64,000 nucleotides of DNA, from NCBI GenBank assembly GCA_913045175.1, contig CAJWQG010000001.1:115823-179822 (forward strand), in the 5' to 3' direction. Source of the DNA: an uncultured Gammaproteobacteria bacterium. GTDB taxonomy: Bacteria > Pseudomonadota > Gammaproteobacteria > Pseudomonadales > Azotimanducaceae. Positions 1-8,016 of this stretch are shown here, in pieces (positions within the stretch are counted from its first letter, which is position 1; each line of letters begins with the position of its first letter). The notes beneath the pieces are model-generated. The model was not told the DNA's origin, made no database searches, and saw only the letters and a program-made list of their open reading frames with translations. Both the position numbers and the translations under genes were made by a program.

Positions 1-153
1 GTCCCATTCAATCGTTCCGTGTGAAACATGATGCCTGTAGTTACAATATAAAAGGACGTTAGGAACCCTGACGTCCTCACCGCGGTAGTGATGAACCTTT
101 GGTCAGTACCGTCTACAGATGCATAGCAATACGTAAGCTTAAGGAAAACACCT
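1..153. other. Upstream intergenic region with a hairpin
   Basis: No gene is visible before the first sulfatase. A 7-bp inverted repeat, AGGACGT at 53-59 and ACGTCCT at 71-77, could form a hairpin with an 11-nt loop. It has no clear T-run, so a terminator function is uncertain. The last bases hold the Shine-Dalgarno-like AAGGA at 141-145 of the following gene. Confidence 0.4.
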
Positions 154-1593
154 TTGGCTAGTCATGATCCGGATCAACCGAATCTCCTTTTTATCCTGAG
201 CGACGATCAGGGCGCCTGGGCGATGGGCTGTGCCGGTAATGCTGAAGTAAGATCACCCAACCTCGATAGGTTGGCACGGCAAGGCATTCGCTTCGACAAT
301 TTCTTTTGTACGTCACCGGTGTGTTCTCCCGCCCGGGCATCCATTCTGACTGGCAGAATCCCGTCACAACATGGAGTGCATGACGCACTCATGTGGCAGT
401 CTAATACCAGCAAAGGTGGGCTCGACCGCGATGTGCCAGCAGACCGCGTGCAGTTTTTGCTTGGGATGCCGACCTATGCCGAACTGCTCCGGGATCGTGG
501 CTATGACACCTGTCTGTCGGGCAAATGGCATCTTGGCGACGGCATGGAACCTCGCTGCGGTTTTGATGTGTGGAATCCCATGCCCTACGGTGGTACCAAC
601 TATTTTAATGTTCCTATTGTTGAAGATGGCGAACTTAATAATCACGATACCTATGCATCGGATATCTTTACGGACAACGCGCTAAGCTTTTTAGAGCAAC
701 AGGCTGGTGGCCAGAGTCCGTTCTGCCTGGCGGTTCACTACACAGCGCCGCACAAACCCTGGCAACGCGAGCATCACCCGGACAAGTTGTGGGATGAGTA
801 TTACGATAACTGCCCGTTTCAATCCGTACCTGATGAGCCGTTACCAGTCGGTTTTAACGCCAGCGCGACAAAAGCCGAAAAGCGCAAGGAGCATCTGGCT
901 GGATACTTTACTGCGATTGAAGAGATGGATCGGAACATTGGCAGGCTTCTGGATTACCTCGAGTCGCAGGATTTAAGGGACAACACGCTGGTCGTGTTTA
1001 TGGCGGATAACGGGATGAATATGGGGCATCACGGTCTTTTTGGCAAAGGCAACGCCACCTGGCCCCAGAACATGTTCGACACCAGCGTGAAGGTACCGTG
1101 TCTGATCAGCCGGCCGGGGCACGTTCCGGAAAATAAGGTGAATACCGATCTTTTGAGCCAGTACGACTGGTTACCTACCCTGATGGAATACATTGGTTCT
1201 CCTGAAAGTGTGCCCGATGGATTGCCGGGCAGTTCGTTTTCTCCACTATTATGTGGAGAGCCGATAAGTGAAAGAGAGAGCATCTACGTGTTCGATGAGT
1301 ACGGGCCGGTGCGCATGATTCGCTCGCAAGAGTACAAGCTCGTGTGGCGTTACCCGTCAGGGCCCCATGAACTTTACAACGTTAAGGAAGATCCAGCGGA
1401 ACACATTAATCTATTTGGCAAGCCGGGACAGGCCGATCGAATTCGAGCCATGAGACAAGAGCTGGATGACTGGTTCGCCAGTTATGTGGACCCTGAGTTG
1501 GACGGAGCGAAGCTTCCTATCACCGGTCGCGGTCAGCTTGATCATGCGACGAAGGAGGACGCTTTTGCCTACCGGTTTCCCTGGACCGACTGA
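154..1593 (+). CDS. Sulfatase (formylglycine type), no signal peptide
   Basis: A 479-aa sulfatase of the alkaline phosphatase superfamily, expected to hydrolyse a sulfate ester. The signature CSPAR lies at residues 57-61, with Cys57 the residue normally oxidised to formylglycine. The metal-binding start (LSDDQG, residues 15-20), the SGKWHLG segment and a MADNG motif are all present. The start is TTG, chosen because AAGGA sits 8 nt upstream and the N-terminus matches the family. No hydrophobic leader precedes the domain, so the enzyme is probably cytoplasmic. It is followed 13 nt later by a second sulfatase and then by an enolase-superfamily enzyme, which suggests one catabolic operon. The substrate cannot be read from sequence. 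Confidence 0.9.
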   Translation: MASHDPDQPNLLFILSDDQGAWAMGCAGNAEVRSPNLDRLARQGIRFDNFFCTSPVCSPARASILTGRIPSQHGVHDALMWQSNTSKGGLDRDVPADRVQFLLGMPTYAELLRDRGYDTCLSGKWHLGDGMEPRCGFDVWNPMPYGGTNYFNVPIVEDGELNNHDTYASDIFTDNALSFLEQQAGGQSPFCLAVHYTAPHKPWQREHHPDKLWDEYYDNCPFQSVPDEPLPVGFNASATKAEKRKEHLAGYFTAIEEMDRNIGRLLDYLESQDLRDNTLVVFMADNGMNMGHHGLFGKGNATWPQNMFDTSVKVPCLISRPGHVPENKVNTDLLSQYDWLPTLMEYIGSPESVPDGLPGSSFSPLLCGEPISERESIYVFDEYGPVRMIRSQEYKLVWRYPSGPHELYNVKEDPAEHINLFGKPGQADRIRAMRQELDDWFASYVDPELDGAKLPITGRGQLDHATKEDAFAYRFPWTD

Positions 1594-1606
1594 GCGCCTG
1601 GAGTCT

Positions 1607-2971
1607 ATGCACAATATTCTATTTCTAATGACCGATCAGCAGCGCTGGGACTCGATGGGCTCAAGCGGTGGCTGGGTCAACACACCGAACCTGGATCGTA
1701 TTGCGTCTGAGGGAACGCGTTTTAGCGACTGCGTAACCACATCGCCACTTTGTGTACCGGCGCGGGTCACACTGGCGACCGGTAGGTATCCTCACAACAA
1801 CGGGGTATGGACGCACGTGCCCTACGCGGTACCGCCAGAGTCAAATAGCTGGATACGAGAGATCAGGGATCTTGGATACCGTACCAGCCTGTTCGGTAAG
1901 ACGCATTTGCATCCCCATGGTCGATCTGACCTTCGGGAAAAAGAAGATCTTTTACATGGCCTGGGCCTAGATGATGTGGACGAAATCGGTGGCCCCCGGG
2001 CCAGTGCGACGGGTCTCAGTCACATGACGGCGTTGTGGATTGAAGAGGGGTTGCTCGAAGCTTACCGGGCGGATTTTAAGGAACGGTTTGCAAATAAATC
2101 ATATATGGTTCGCCCCTCCGCGTTACCGTTGGAATACTATTACGATACCTATGTGGGTCAACAGGCTAAAAGTTATTTGTCGTCCTATGATCAGGACGAG
2201 CCGTGGTTCTGCTGGGTGAGCTGGGGTGGTCCGCATCAACCCTGGGATGCGCCGGAACCCTATGCCAGTATGTATGATCCCGCTTCCATGCCACCAGCCG
2301 CCAGCCATGAGCCTGGAGCGCCCAGGCCACAAGGGCAGGTTGATCGGATGATGGCGAATAATAGTCCTGCCTTCAAAGATGGCGAAGTAGATGCGCTACG
2401 GGCGGACTATGCCGGTAGCGTGTCTCTGATCGATGACCAGATTGGCGAGATCCTGGATGTTATTGAGGCACGGGGAGAAATGGACTCCACAATCATTGCT
2501 TTTACGTCGGATCATGGCGAGATGAACGGCGATCATGGGCTTATTGCCAAGAGTAATTTTTATGATGGTGCAGTCAGGGTGCCGATGCTTGTGAGGGCGC
2601 CGGGGACCGATAGTCCAGGTATCGTGAACGACTCTCCCGTGGAACTCGTCGATCTTGGTCCGACCCTGGTAGAGCTGGCAGGAGGCGAGCTTGAGTATCA
2701 GCAGTTCGGCAAATCCCTGGTCGATGCCCTGGGTGGTAATCGACATCGCGAGGACGCGCTTTCGGAAATTGCAGGTGAGTTCATGTTAATGAACGACGAA
2801 TGGAAGATTGCGCTCAACGGCGAGGGCGAGACCTATATGCTGTTCGACCGGAAGAATGACCCCAACGAGGAATGTAATCTTGCAGGCAACAGCGAATACC
2901 GCAGTACAGCAGACGCATTGCGCCTCAGGATTCTCGAGCGGGTGGTTCAGAGTCAGTTGCGTGAGCCGTGA
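1607..2971 (+). CDS. Sulfatase (formylglycine type), no signal peptide
   Basis: A 454-aa sulfatase beginning MHNILFLMTDQQ. The frame is open upstream into the preceding gene, but homology starts at this ATG and GGAG lies just before it. CVPAR at residues 49-53 carries the predicted formylglycine Cys49. FGKTHLHP supplies the second sulfatase signature (Lys and His), and TSDHGEMNGDHG supplies metal ligands. It resembles the large group annotated as arylsulfatase or iduronate-sulfatase-like, but its substrate is unknown. It has no signal peptide. The 13-nt gap to the previous sulfatase implies co-transcription. The downstream enolase-superfamily gene begins 45 nt later with its own strong ribosome site. 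Confidence 0.9.
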   Translation: MHNILFLMTDQQRWDSMGSSGGWVNTPNLDRIASEGTRFSDCVTTSPLCVPARVTLATGRYPHNNGVWTHVPYAVPPESNSWIREIRDLGYRTSLFGKTHLHPHGRSDLREKEDLLHGLGLDDVDEIGGPRASATGLSHMTALWIEEGLLEAYRADFKERFANKSYMVRPSALPLEYYYDTYVGQQAKSYLSSYDQDEPWFCWVSWGGPHQPWDAPEPYASMYDPASMPPAASHEPGAPRPQGQVDRMMANNSPAFKDGEVDALRADYAGSVSLIDDQIGEILDVIEARGEMDSTIIAFTSDHGEMNGDHGLIAKSNFYDGAVRVPMLVRAPGTDSPGIVNDSPVELVDLGPTLVELAGGELEYQQFGKSLVDALGGNRHREDALSEIAGEFMLMNDEWKIALNGEGETYMLFDRKNDPNEECNLAGNSEYRSTADALRLRILERVVQSQLREP

Positions 2972-3015
2972 TACTAAAGAATCAAACAAGCATTCAATAA
3001 CAAAAAGGACAATTC

Positions 3016-4209
3016 ATGAAAATCTCAACCATTGAGAGCCTTCACTGCAATGCAGGCTGGTGTGACTTCTCATTTCTGAAGATCACCACGGACGATGGGT
3101 TGGTCGGCTACAGCGAGTACAACCAATCCTATGGCAGTCGGGGCGTGTCCTCGGTCATTGACCATTTGTCGCCGATCATCATCGGTGCGGATCCTCTGGA
3201 TAATGATGTGATCTTCGCGCAGCTTTATGCGACCACCCGTCAGGCACCCGGTGGGATTAACGCCCAGGCGATTGCGGCTATTGAGAATGCGCTGTTGGAT
3301 ATCAAAGGTAAGGCGCTAGGGGTACCAGTGTACCAACTGTTGGGTGGCGCCCAGCGTGACCGGTTGCGACTCTATTGGAGCCACTGTGGTACCTACCGTA
3401 TGCATGAAGATATGGCTACCCACGTAGGAAAGCCTGTGCTGACTTCTCTTGACGACGTGTGTGCGTTGGGAGCTGAGGTGAAGGCGGCTGGTTACACCGG
3501 ATTGAAGTGCAATATGTACGTGTTTAACGAAAACGGTGGTTATACCCAGGGGTGGCGCAGATCTTTTCCCGAGCGTAACGCAGAGAGGTCGGTTATCCGT
3601 TCCGTCTGTGAAGAGATCGAAGCATTCAACGACGGCACCGACGGTGACGTTGATATTCTGCTGGACACCAACTTCAATTTTAATACAGAAGGTTACATCA
3701 GGATGATCCGGGCATTAACGCCCCTGGAGCTGTTCTGGTGTGAACTCGATATCTACAATCCAGAGGCACTTGCCTATATCCGCGAACGAACTGAAACACC
3801 CATTGCTTCGTGTGAGTCTCTGTATGGTATTCGTGAATTCCGCCAGTATTTCAAAGCACAGGCAATGGACGTGGCCATTGTCGATGCGCCCTGGAATGGG
3901 GTCTGGCAGTCATACAAAATCGCCGTCCTTGCGGACGCGCACGAAGTGAATGTTGCGCCCCATAATTTCTACGGGCATCTGTCAACGATGATGAGTGCGC
4001 ACCTGTGCGCAGCGGTACCCAACTTCCGCATCATGGAAATCGATGTTGACGAGGTGCCGTGGAAAGACGATCTGGTTACTCATGTACCGGAGATTGTTGA
4101 TGGTCACCTCATCGTGCCGGATCGCCCGGGTTGGGGATGCGACATTGACGAGGAGGCGATCAAGGCCCATCCGCCGCAATGGACGACGCCGAAGCAAATA
4201 AAACGGTGA
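3016..4209 (+). CDS. Mandelate racemase/muconate-lactonizing (enolase) superfamily protein, probable sugar-acid dehydratase
   Basis: A 397-aa enolase-superfamily protein with the N-terminal capping domain (about 1-125) followed by the TIM barrel. Expected catalytic features are visible: Lys164 in LKCN, metal ligands Asp217 (LLDTN), Glu243 (CELD) and Glu267 (SCESL), then Asp290 and His316 (APHN). Such enzymes abstract a proton alpha to a carboxylate, most often dehydrating aldonic acids. AAAAAGGAC 5-13 nt upstream gives a good ribosome site. Together with the two sulfatases ahead of it, and an HpcH/HpaI aldolase at 9.5 kb, it suggests degradation of a desulfated sugar acid (inference). Exact substrate and stereochemistry are unknown. 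Confidence 0.88.
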   Translation: MKISTIESLHCNAGWCDFSFLKITTDDGLVGYSEYNQSYGSRGVSSVIDHLSPIIIGADPLDNDVIFAQLYATTRQAPGGINAQAIAAIENALLDIKGKALGVPVYQLLGGAQRDRLRLYWSHCGTYRMHEDMATHVGKPVLTSLDDVCALGAEVKAAGYTGLKCNMYVFNENGGYTQGWRRSFPERNAERSVIRSVCEEIEAFNDGTDGDVDILLDTNFNFNTEGYIRMIRALTPLELFWCELDIYNPEALAYIRERTETPIASCESLYGIREFRQYFKAQAMDVAIVDAPWNGVWQSYKIAVLADAHEVNVAPHNFYGHLSTMMSAHLCAAVPNFRIMEIDVDEVPWKDDLVTHVPEIVDGHLIVPDRPGWGCDIDEEAIKAHPPQWTTPKQIKR

Positions 4210-4216
4210 TCGCGAG

Positions 4217-5179
4217 TTAAAGCGGATACCCGTATTTATCCAGCGCCAGTTGCAAATTGTCGACCAGCCAGTGGTCGTCTGCGCGCGCGGCGTCGTGAAT
4301 ACGCTCACTAATCTCCGGGGACAAATCCACGGAGGCAGGTACATCGCTCGCGACAGCAGGTTTGATGATACCCTCGTCATCGGCGAATCCGATGGCTTTT
4401 TTCTTTTTCTCTACGCTGGAGAAACGCCATAACAGACGCCCGATAAAGGATGAATTTTTTTCCTCCATCTGATTAACCTGGGAGGCGAATAACCGCGTGT
4501 GATGTCGCTGGCCCTTGGCCAGGTCGATGAATTCCTGGGCATCGATACCCAGAAAGTCAGAAACGTCTCGCTGATATTTCTCTGGATCAGAATCAAATTC
4601 CTCATAGAGAAATACGCCAACATTCTCTTTGCCCAGCACATCAATAGCCGTTTCGACGTAATCTCTATACTGGAATATCTCCCTCAGACCACCAAGTTGT
4701 TCTTCCCGTGCGGCTAACCATTCCTCAAAGGTGATAAATTCCTCAACCAGCTGCTTTTGATTGCCCCGCAAATGTTGCAGGTACAAAGAAGGCAGCCGGG
4801 AGATGGGGTTTCGCAGACTCATCATGACCTTGCACTGTCCGCATACATCTTTGAGGCGACCGATCGATGCTTCAAATGATGAAATTCCCTGTTGGCCCAA
4901 ACCCTCCCAGGAACCAAGGATAGTCTGACCCGGCCCGACCCGTGGCGTCAGTGTTTCCTCAAAGAACTTTCTTTCTGCCTCGACATCGTAGGGCTGATCC
5001 GTTTTCCACAGTAGTGGCTTAAGAAAGTCGAAAGTATCAGCAGTGACGCATTGACGTTCGTGCTCGCTCTTTTGAATCTTTCCTAGATAGTAGAGCTGTG
5101 AATGGTTCTGAAAAACGGCGCGTTGCAGCGTTGTCGTGCCGGTTTTGGAGAAGCCGATGTGAATAACAATGCCTGTCAT
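4217..5179 (-). CDS. Sulfotransferase family protein
   Basis: A 320-aa PAPS-dependent sulfotransferase. The 5'-phosphosulfate loop GFSKTGTTTLQ occupies residues 9-19 of the chosen product, and the 3'-phosphate motif is seen in LRNPISRLPSLYLQH. The C-terminal half is helical with a charged KKKKAIG patch. The start MTGIVIHIG is chosen because the fold begins there. The reading frame continues upstream only because of a short tandem duplication over the start (see findings). It converges with the enolase-superfamily gene, with only 7 nt between the two stops. The acceptor is unknown. A carbohydrate or lipid is likely given the surrounding sulfatases, so the locus both removes and adds sulfate. 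Confidence 0.85.
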   Translation of the reverse strand: MTGIVIHIGFSKTGTTTLQRAVFQNHSQLYYLGKIQKSEHERQCVTADTFDFLKPLLWKTDQPYDVEAERKFFEETLTPRVGPGQTILGSWEGLGQQGISSFEASIGRLKDVCGQCKVMMSLRNPISRLPSLYLQHLRGNQKQLVEEFITFEEWLAAREEQLGGLREIFQYRDYVETAIDVLGKENVGVFLYEEFDSDPEKYQRDVSDFLGIDAQEFIDLAKGQRHHTRLFASQVNQMEEKNSSFIGRLLWRFSSVEKKKKAIGFADDEGIIKPAVASDVPASVDLSPEISERIHDAARADDHWLVDNLQLALDKYGYPL

Positions 5180-5319
5180 AAAATGCCTGTCATAAAAGGT
5201 AGTGCTCGATCGGGTTGATGAAAAAGTAGACGGACGCGTAGATCTTTCCCTCATGCTGGCTTCAAAACCAACCAGTTATTCATGGTATTGTCTGATTTGT
5301 TTTTTTCAAAGCCGAGACT

Positions 5320-5802
5320 ATGGAACTGCAATCTGCAATCGTCAACGAGTTGGCGGAGATACTGAAGGAACGTGGCGAAACTATCGCCGTGGCCGAGTCA
5401 ACGACGGGCGGGTTGATCTCTGCGCGACTGTTGGCGGTACCGGGTGCTTCAGCTTATTTCCTTGGTGGCACTGTTATCTATACACGTTCATCCCGAAAGA
5501 TTTTTCTTGGCGCGACGGCGCAGGACCTGCCAGGGGTCAAGCCAATGACCGAGGAGATGGCGCTCTTCTTTGCGGAAAAAGTACGACAGACCCTCTCGTC
5601 TACCTGGGGGGTTGCCGAACTTGGTATTGCCGGTCCATCGGGCTCTGCTTATGGCGTCGATGCGGGGAATAGCGTCATAGCGGTGTCTGGTCCTAAAGAG
5701 GCTGCGGTCGCCATCAACACGGGTGAAAGTGACCGGGCTAAAAACATGGAGACGTTCGCTGATAGCGCGTGTCAGCTCATCAGAGATGCGTTGTCGGGCT
5801 AG
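5320..5802 (+). CDS. CinA C-terminal domain family protein (PncC-like nicotinamide-nucleotide amidohydrolase)
   Basis: A 160-aa stand-alone CinA C-terminal domain, the usual length for PncC, which deamidates nicotinamide mononucleotide in the pyridine-nucleotide salvage cycle. The conserved AVAESTTGGLISARL (about 23-37), the GGTVIYTRSSRK region and ELGIAGPSG are visible. The last motif reads GPSGSAYG rather than the commoner GPDGG, placing it in a divergent subgroup, so enzymatic identity with PncC is likely rather than certain. No obvious ribosome site is seen. The ATG was chosen from family length. Confidence 0.8.
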   Translation: MELQSAIVNELAEILKERGETIAVAESTTGGLISARLLAVPGASAYFLGGTVIYTRSSRKIFLGATAQDLPGVKPMTEEMALFFAEKVRQTLSSTWGVAELGIAGPSGSAYGVDAGNSVIAVSGPKEAAVAINTGESDRAKNMETFADSACQLIRDALSG

Positions 5803-5863
5803 CAAGTCTGGTTAACAACTGGAGTGGGATGATCGCCGTATAGCGTTTCGGGAACAGTATTTT

Positions 5864-6133
5864 GTGAGCTACGGAAGTCTGCTTACCTGGGACGGCCGCG
5901 ATGCCCATGGCGCCACGATCACAGCGACCGTAGGCGACGGTCAGGTGTTACGCAGCGTGCAGCCGGACGGCAGCTACCTCGCATCGAGTGATCCACGCGT
6001 ACATTTTGGGCTGGGGGAAGAGAAGAAAGTCTCGGATGTGACGGTCCGCTGGATTGATGGAAAAACCGAAACCCTTGGTGACTTCCCGGCGGGCGGTAAC
6101 ATCCAGTTACGTCGAGGCGCGGGTATCAAATAA
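5864..6133 (+). pseudogene. ASPIC/UnbV C-terminal domain remnant
   Basis: Only about 89 residues remain. They match the ASPIC/UnbV domain that normally closes much longer FG-GAP/VCBS-repeat proteins: GATITATVGDGQ, then SYLASSDPRVHFGLG, then VTVRWIDGK. The frame opens after a TAA about 55 nt upstream, and the first possible start is a GTG with no ribosome site. No propeller repeats precede it, so this is best read as the 3' scrap of a deleted gene. Its last 8 nt overlap the 3' end of the convergent membrane-protein gene. Confidence 0.65.
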
Positions 6134-7397
6134 GGCCGGACAGGCTTTTGTACGCCTCTTGTTCTGTTACCGTACTCTCGTAGTCCCGGGCTTTCTGAAG
6201 GAATAGGGCTCCCGTTTCCTTATCGTCATAATTCTTAAGCGCCATTTCCGCAACCATGAGAAACACTTTCAGTGTACTCGGGTGATTTGGAAAGTCCTTA
6301 TCAAAGTATTGGAGCGTGTTGTACATATAGCGCTTGAGTGTGGGGTCTCGCGCGCGTTCCACTAATATTAATGTGACACTGCCGTTCGGAAGTCGCAGAT
6401 TACCATCGGACATTTCACAGCATTCTCTAAATACTCGTAGGGCGCGATCAAACTCGTTGTTCTTCACAAGGCGGCCAATGAGTTCACTTCCCAGTCGAGA
6501 TGCTACTTTTTTGTCGTCCCATTCGCATAGCCGCACAAACAGATCGTCAACGTTGATATAGTTCGTTTCCTGCAGGTGTTCTTCAACCTCGGCCCATGCC
6601 TTCTTGTAGTTGTGTACCCGTACGTGTCGATAGAGTTTTGCGACGAAGTCGTCCAGTTCCCTTCGTTTGCCTTCCGCTACTGCTGCCTGATGACTCTCTG
6701 CATTCTGCAGAACAGGGATGCCCAGCCGTTCGCCATGGTGGTTGAGTAAGACACCCAGCGCACGAAACAGCACAAAAAGGCTGATCAAAGTTAACGGAAC
6801 TGCCCAGAACACGTGCCAGCCGCTAACCTCGAAGAACACCTGTAATTCATAAAACAGCAATGAACCAACGACCAGTTGAATGGCGAAGAAATGTAGAGAC
6901 TGAATCGAGAACACGAAGATGATCAAAGACTTGAATAGTCTGACCGGGTTCAGCAGAGACGCCCAGGTTCGACTAATTACCAGCAGAGAAAACGCAAGAG
7001 GGTAGGTGATGAATGCAAATACCAGGAAAGCGGGATCTTTATCAAACTCCCAGTAGGCCGACAGATAAAAAATTGTGAGTATTGCGATGAGATAAAGCCG
7101 AACGTCATGTAGTTGCTGGGCGAGGTTGCTACTCAATTTGGGTATGTGTTGTAGCCCCCTGGATGTGTGCTCGACGATGACGAACGCATAATTAAAAAAC
7201 AGGGTGATGGAAAGTATCCAAAAAGAGACGCTGCGTATTCCCATGCCGGCGGGAAGTTTGGCCCACAGACAGGCCAGGATGAACATAAAAGAGAATAGAA
7301 CGATAACGAGTATGTTTTCCATATAAAAAGGAAACCGGAATATATGCAGCGGTTCCCAGTGATCAACAGACTTCGCTTTTCGGTTCCAGTGCCCCAT
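6126..7397 (-). CDS. Conserved membrane protein with C-terminal TPR-like helical region
   Basis: A 423-aa protein not assigned to a named family. Residues about 25-230 contain six or so hydrophobic segments, for example FYMENILVIVLFSFMFILACLW, then a 95-115 region ending in FYLSAY, and VPLTLISLFVLFRALG. The remaining ~190 residues are soluble and helical with TPR-like periodicity (NNEFDRALRVFRECCEM, NHPSTLKVFLMVAEMALKNYDDKETG). The architecture suggests an inner-membrane scaffold with a cytoplasmic repeat domain, perhaps rhomboid- or DUF-like. No catalytic motif was found. It stands alone on its strand, with a toxin-antitoxin operon starting divergently about 120 nt away. Confidence 0.7.
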   Translation of the reverse strand: MGHWNRKAKSVDHWEPLHIFRFPFYMENILVIVLFSFMFILACLWAKLPAGMGIRSVSFWILSITLFFNYAFVIVEHTSRGLQHIPKLSSNLAQQLHDVRLYLIAILTIFYLSAYWEFDKDPAFLVFAFITYPLAFSLLVISRTWASLLNPVRLFKSLIIFVFSIQSLHFFAIQLVVGSLLFYELQVFFEVSGWHVFWAVPLTLISLFVLFRALGVLLNHHGERLGIPVLQNAESHQAAVAEGKRRELDDFVAKLYRHVRVHNYKKAWAEVEEHLQETNYINVDDLFVRLCEWDDKKVASRLGSELIGRLVKNNEFDRALRVFRECCEMSDGNLRLPNGSVTLILVERARDPTLKRYMYNTLQYFDKDFPNHPSTLKVFLMVAEMALKNYDDKETGALFLQKARDYESTVTEQEAYKSLSGLI

Positions 7398-7454
7398 TGG
7401 CTAGGATTGTACCTCGGTTAGTGGTGTCAGGTCGTAGTGGAGTGGATCTGGTCT

Positions 7455-7488
7455 ATGACATTAAAATGTTATAGTGTTATAATGCTAT
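7455..7488 (+). promoter_or_regulatory. Sigma-70 promoter with overlapping palindromic operator for the RHH/RelE operon
   Basis: ATGACA at 7455-7460 and a perfect TATAAT at 7478-7483 are separated by 17 nt. Overlapping the -10 is the dyad ATAG-TG-TTATAA-TG-CTAT at 7471-7488, symmetric except for the two TG dinucleotides. Autorepression by the ribbon-helix-helix antitoxin encoded next is the expected use of such a site (known for this toxin-antitoxin class, inferred here). Confidence 0.65.
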
Positions 7489-7514
7489 CGTGTTTGAAAC
7501 AGATGAGCAGGATG

Positions 7515-7748
7515 ATGGCTACCCTTTCCAAGCGCTCCACAATCTATTTCGATCCGGATGTCCACCAGGCGATGAAGATCAAAGCTGCCGCCTCCAACTC
7601 TTCGCTTTCCGAGTTGATAGACGAAGCGGCGAGATTGCTCATGAGTGAGGATGAAGAAGACCTGCAGGCGATTTCAGATCGGGTGAGTGAGCCTTCAATT
7701 TCCTACGAGGCACTGCTCAAGGATCTGAAACAGAATGGCAAGATATGA
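7515..7748 (+). CDS. Ribbon-helix-helix antitoxin
   Basis: A 77-aa CopG/RelB-like antitoxin, MATLSKRSTIYFDPDVHQAM. The N-terminal RHH DNA-binding strand and helices occupy about residues 1-45, followed by an acidic toxin-binding tail (MSEDEEDLQ). The frame is open further upstream, but RHH homology starts here. Two ATGs in a row (7512, 7515) are possible starts behind AGCAGG. It overlaps the RelE-type toxin gene by 14 nt, the usual order for antitoxin then toxin. The operator-like palindrome upstream supports autoregulation. Confidence 0.85.
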   Translation: MATLSKRSTIYFDPDVHQAMKIKAAASNSSLSELIDEAARLLMSEDEEDLQAISDRVSEPSISYEALLKDLKQNGKI

Positions 7749-7992
7749 GATCCGCTTTAAGCGCTCGGTAGCCAGGGACCTGCGCAAAATTCCCAACGAC
7801 GATATTCAACGGATTCTGCGGCGAATTGATCGCCTGGCGGATAATCCGCGTGGTCCTGGCTGCATCAAACTCGCGGCCGGTGAGCGCTACCGTGTCAGGC
7901 TGGGTGCTTACAGGATTGTTTACGAGATCGAGGACCAGCGATTGACCGTGCAGGTGATAAAAGTGGCTCACAGGTCCACCGTGTATCGTTAG
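7735..7992 (+). CDS. RelE/ParE-family toxin
   Basis: An 85-aa toxin of the RelE/ParE fold, the usual length. Characteristic elements are YEIRFKRSVARDLRKIP at the start, the central helix pair, GERYRVRLGAYRIVYEIED and a basic C-terminus (KVAHRSTVYR). Family members cleave ribosome-bound mRNA or inhibit gyrase, and which activity applies cannot be told from this sequence. Arg residues in the RVRLGAYR strand fit RelE-type mRNA endonucleases. It is translated from an ATG inside the 3' end of the RHH antitoxin gene, implying translational coupling. Confidence 0.88.
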   Translation: MARYEIRFKRSVARDLRKIPNDDIQRILRRIDRLADNPRGPGCIKLAAGERYRVRLGAYRIVYEIEDQRLTVQVIKVAHRSTVYR

Positions 7993-8016
7993 TATTGATT
8001 CGCGCCGCGAGTCACG

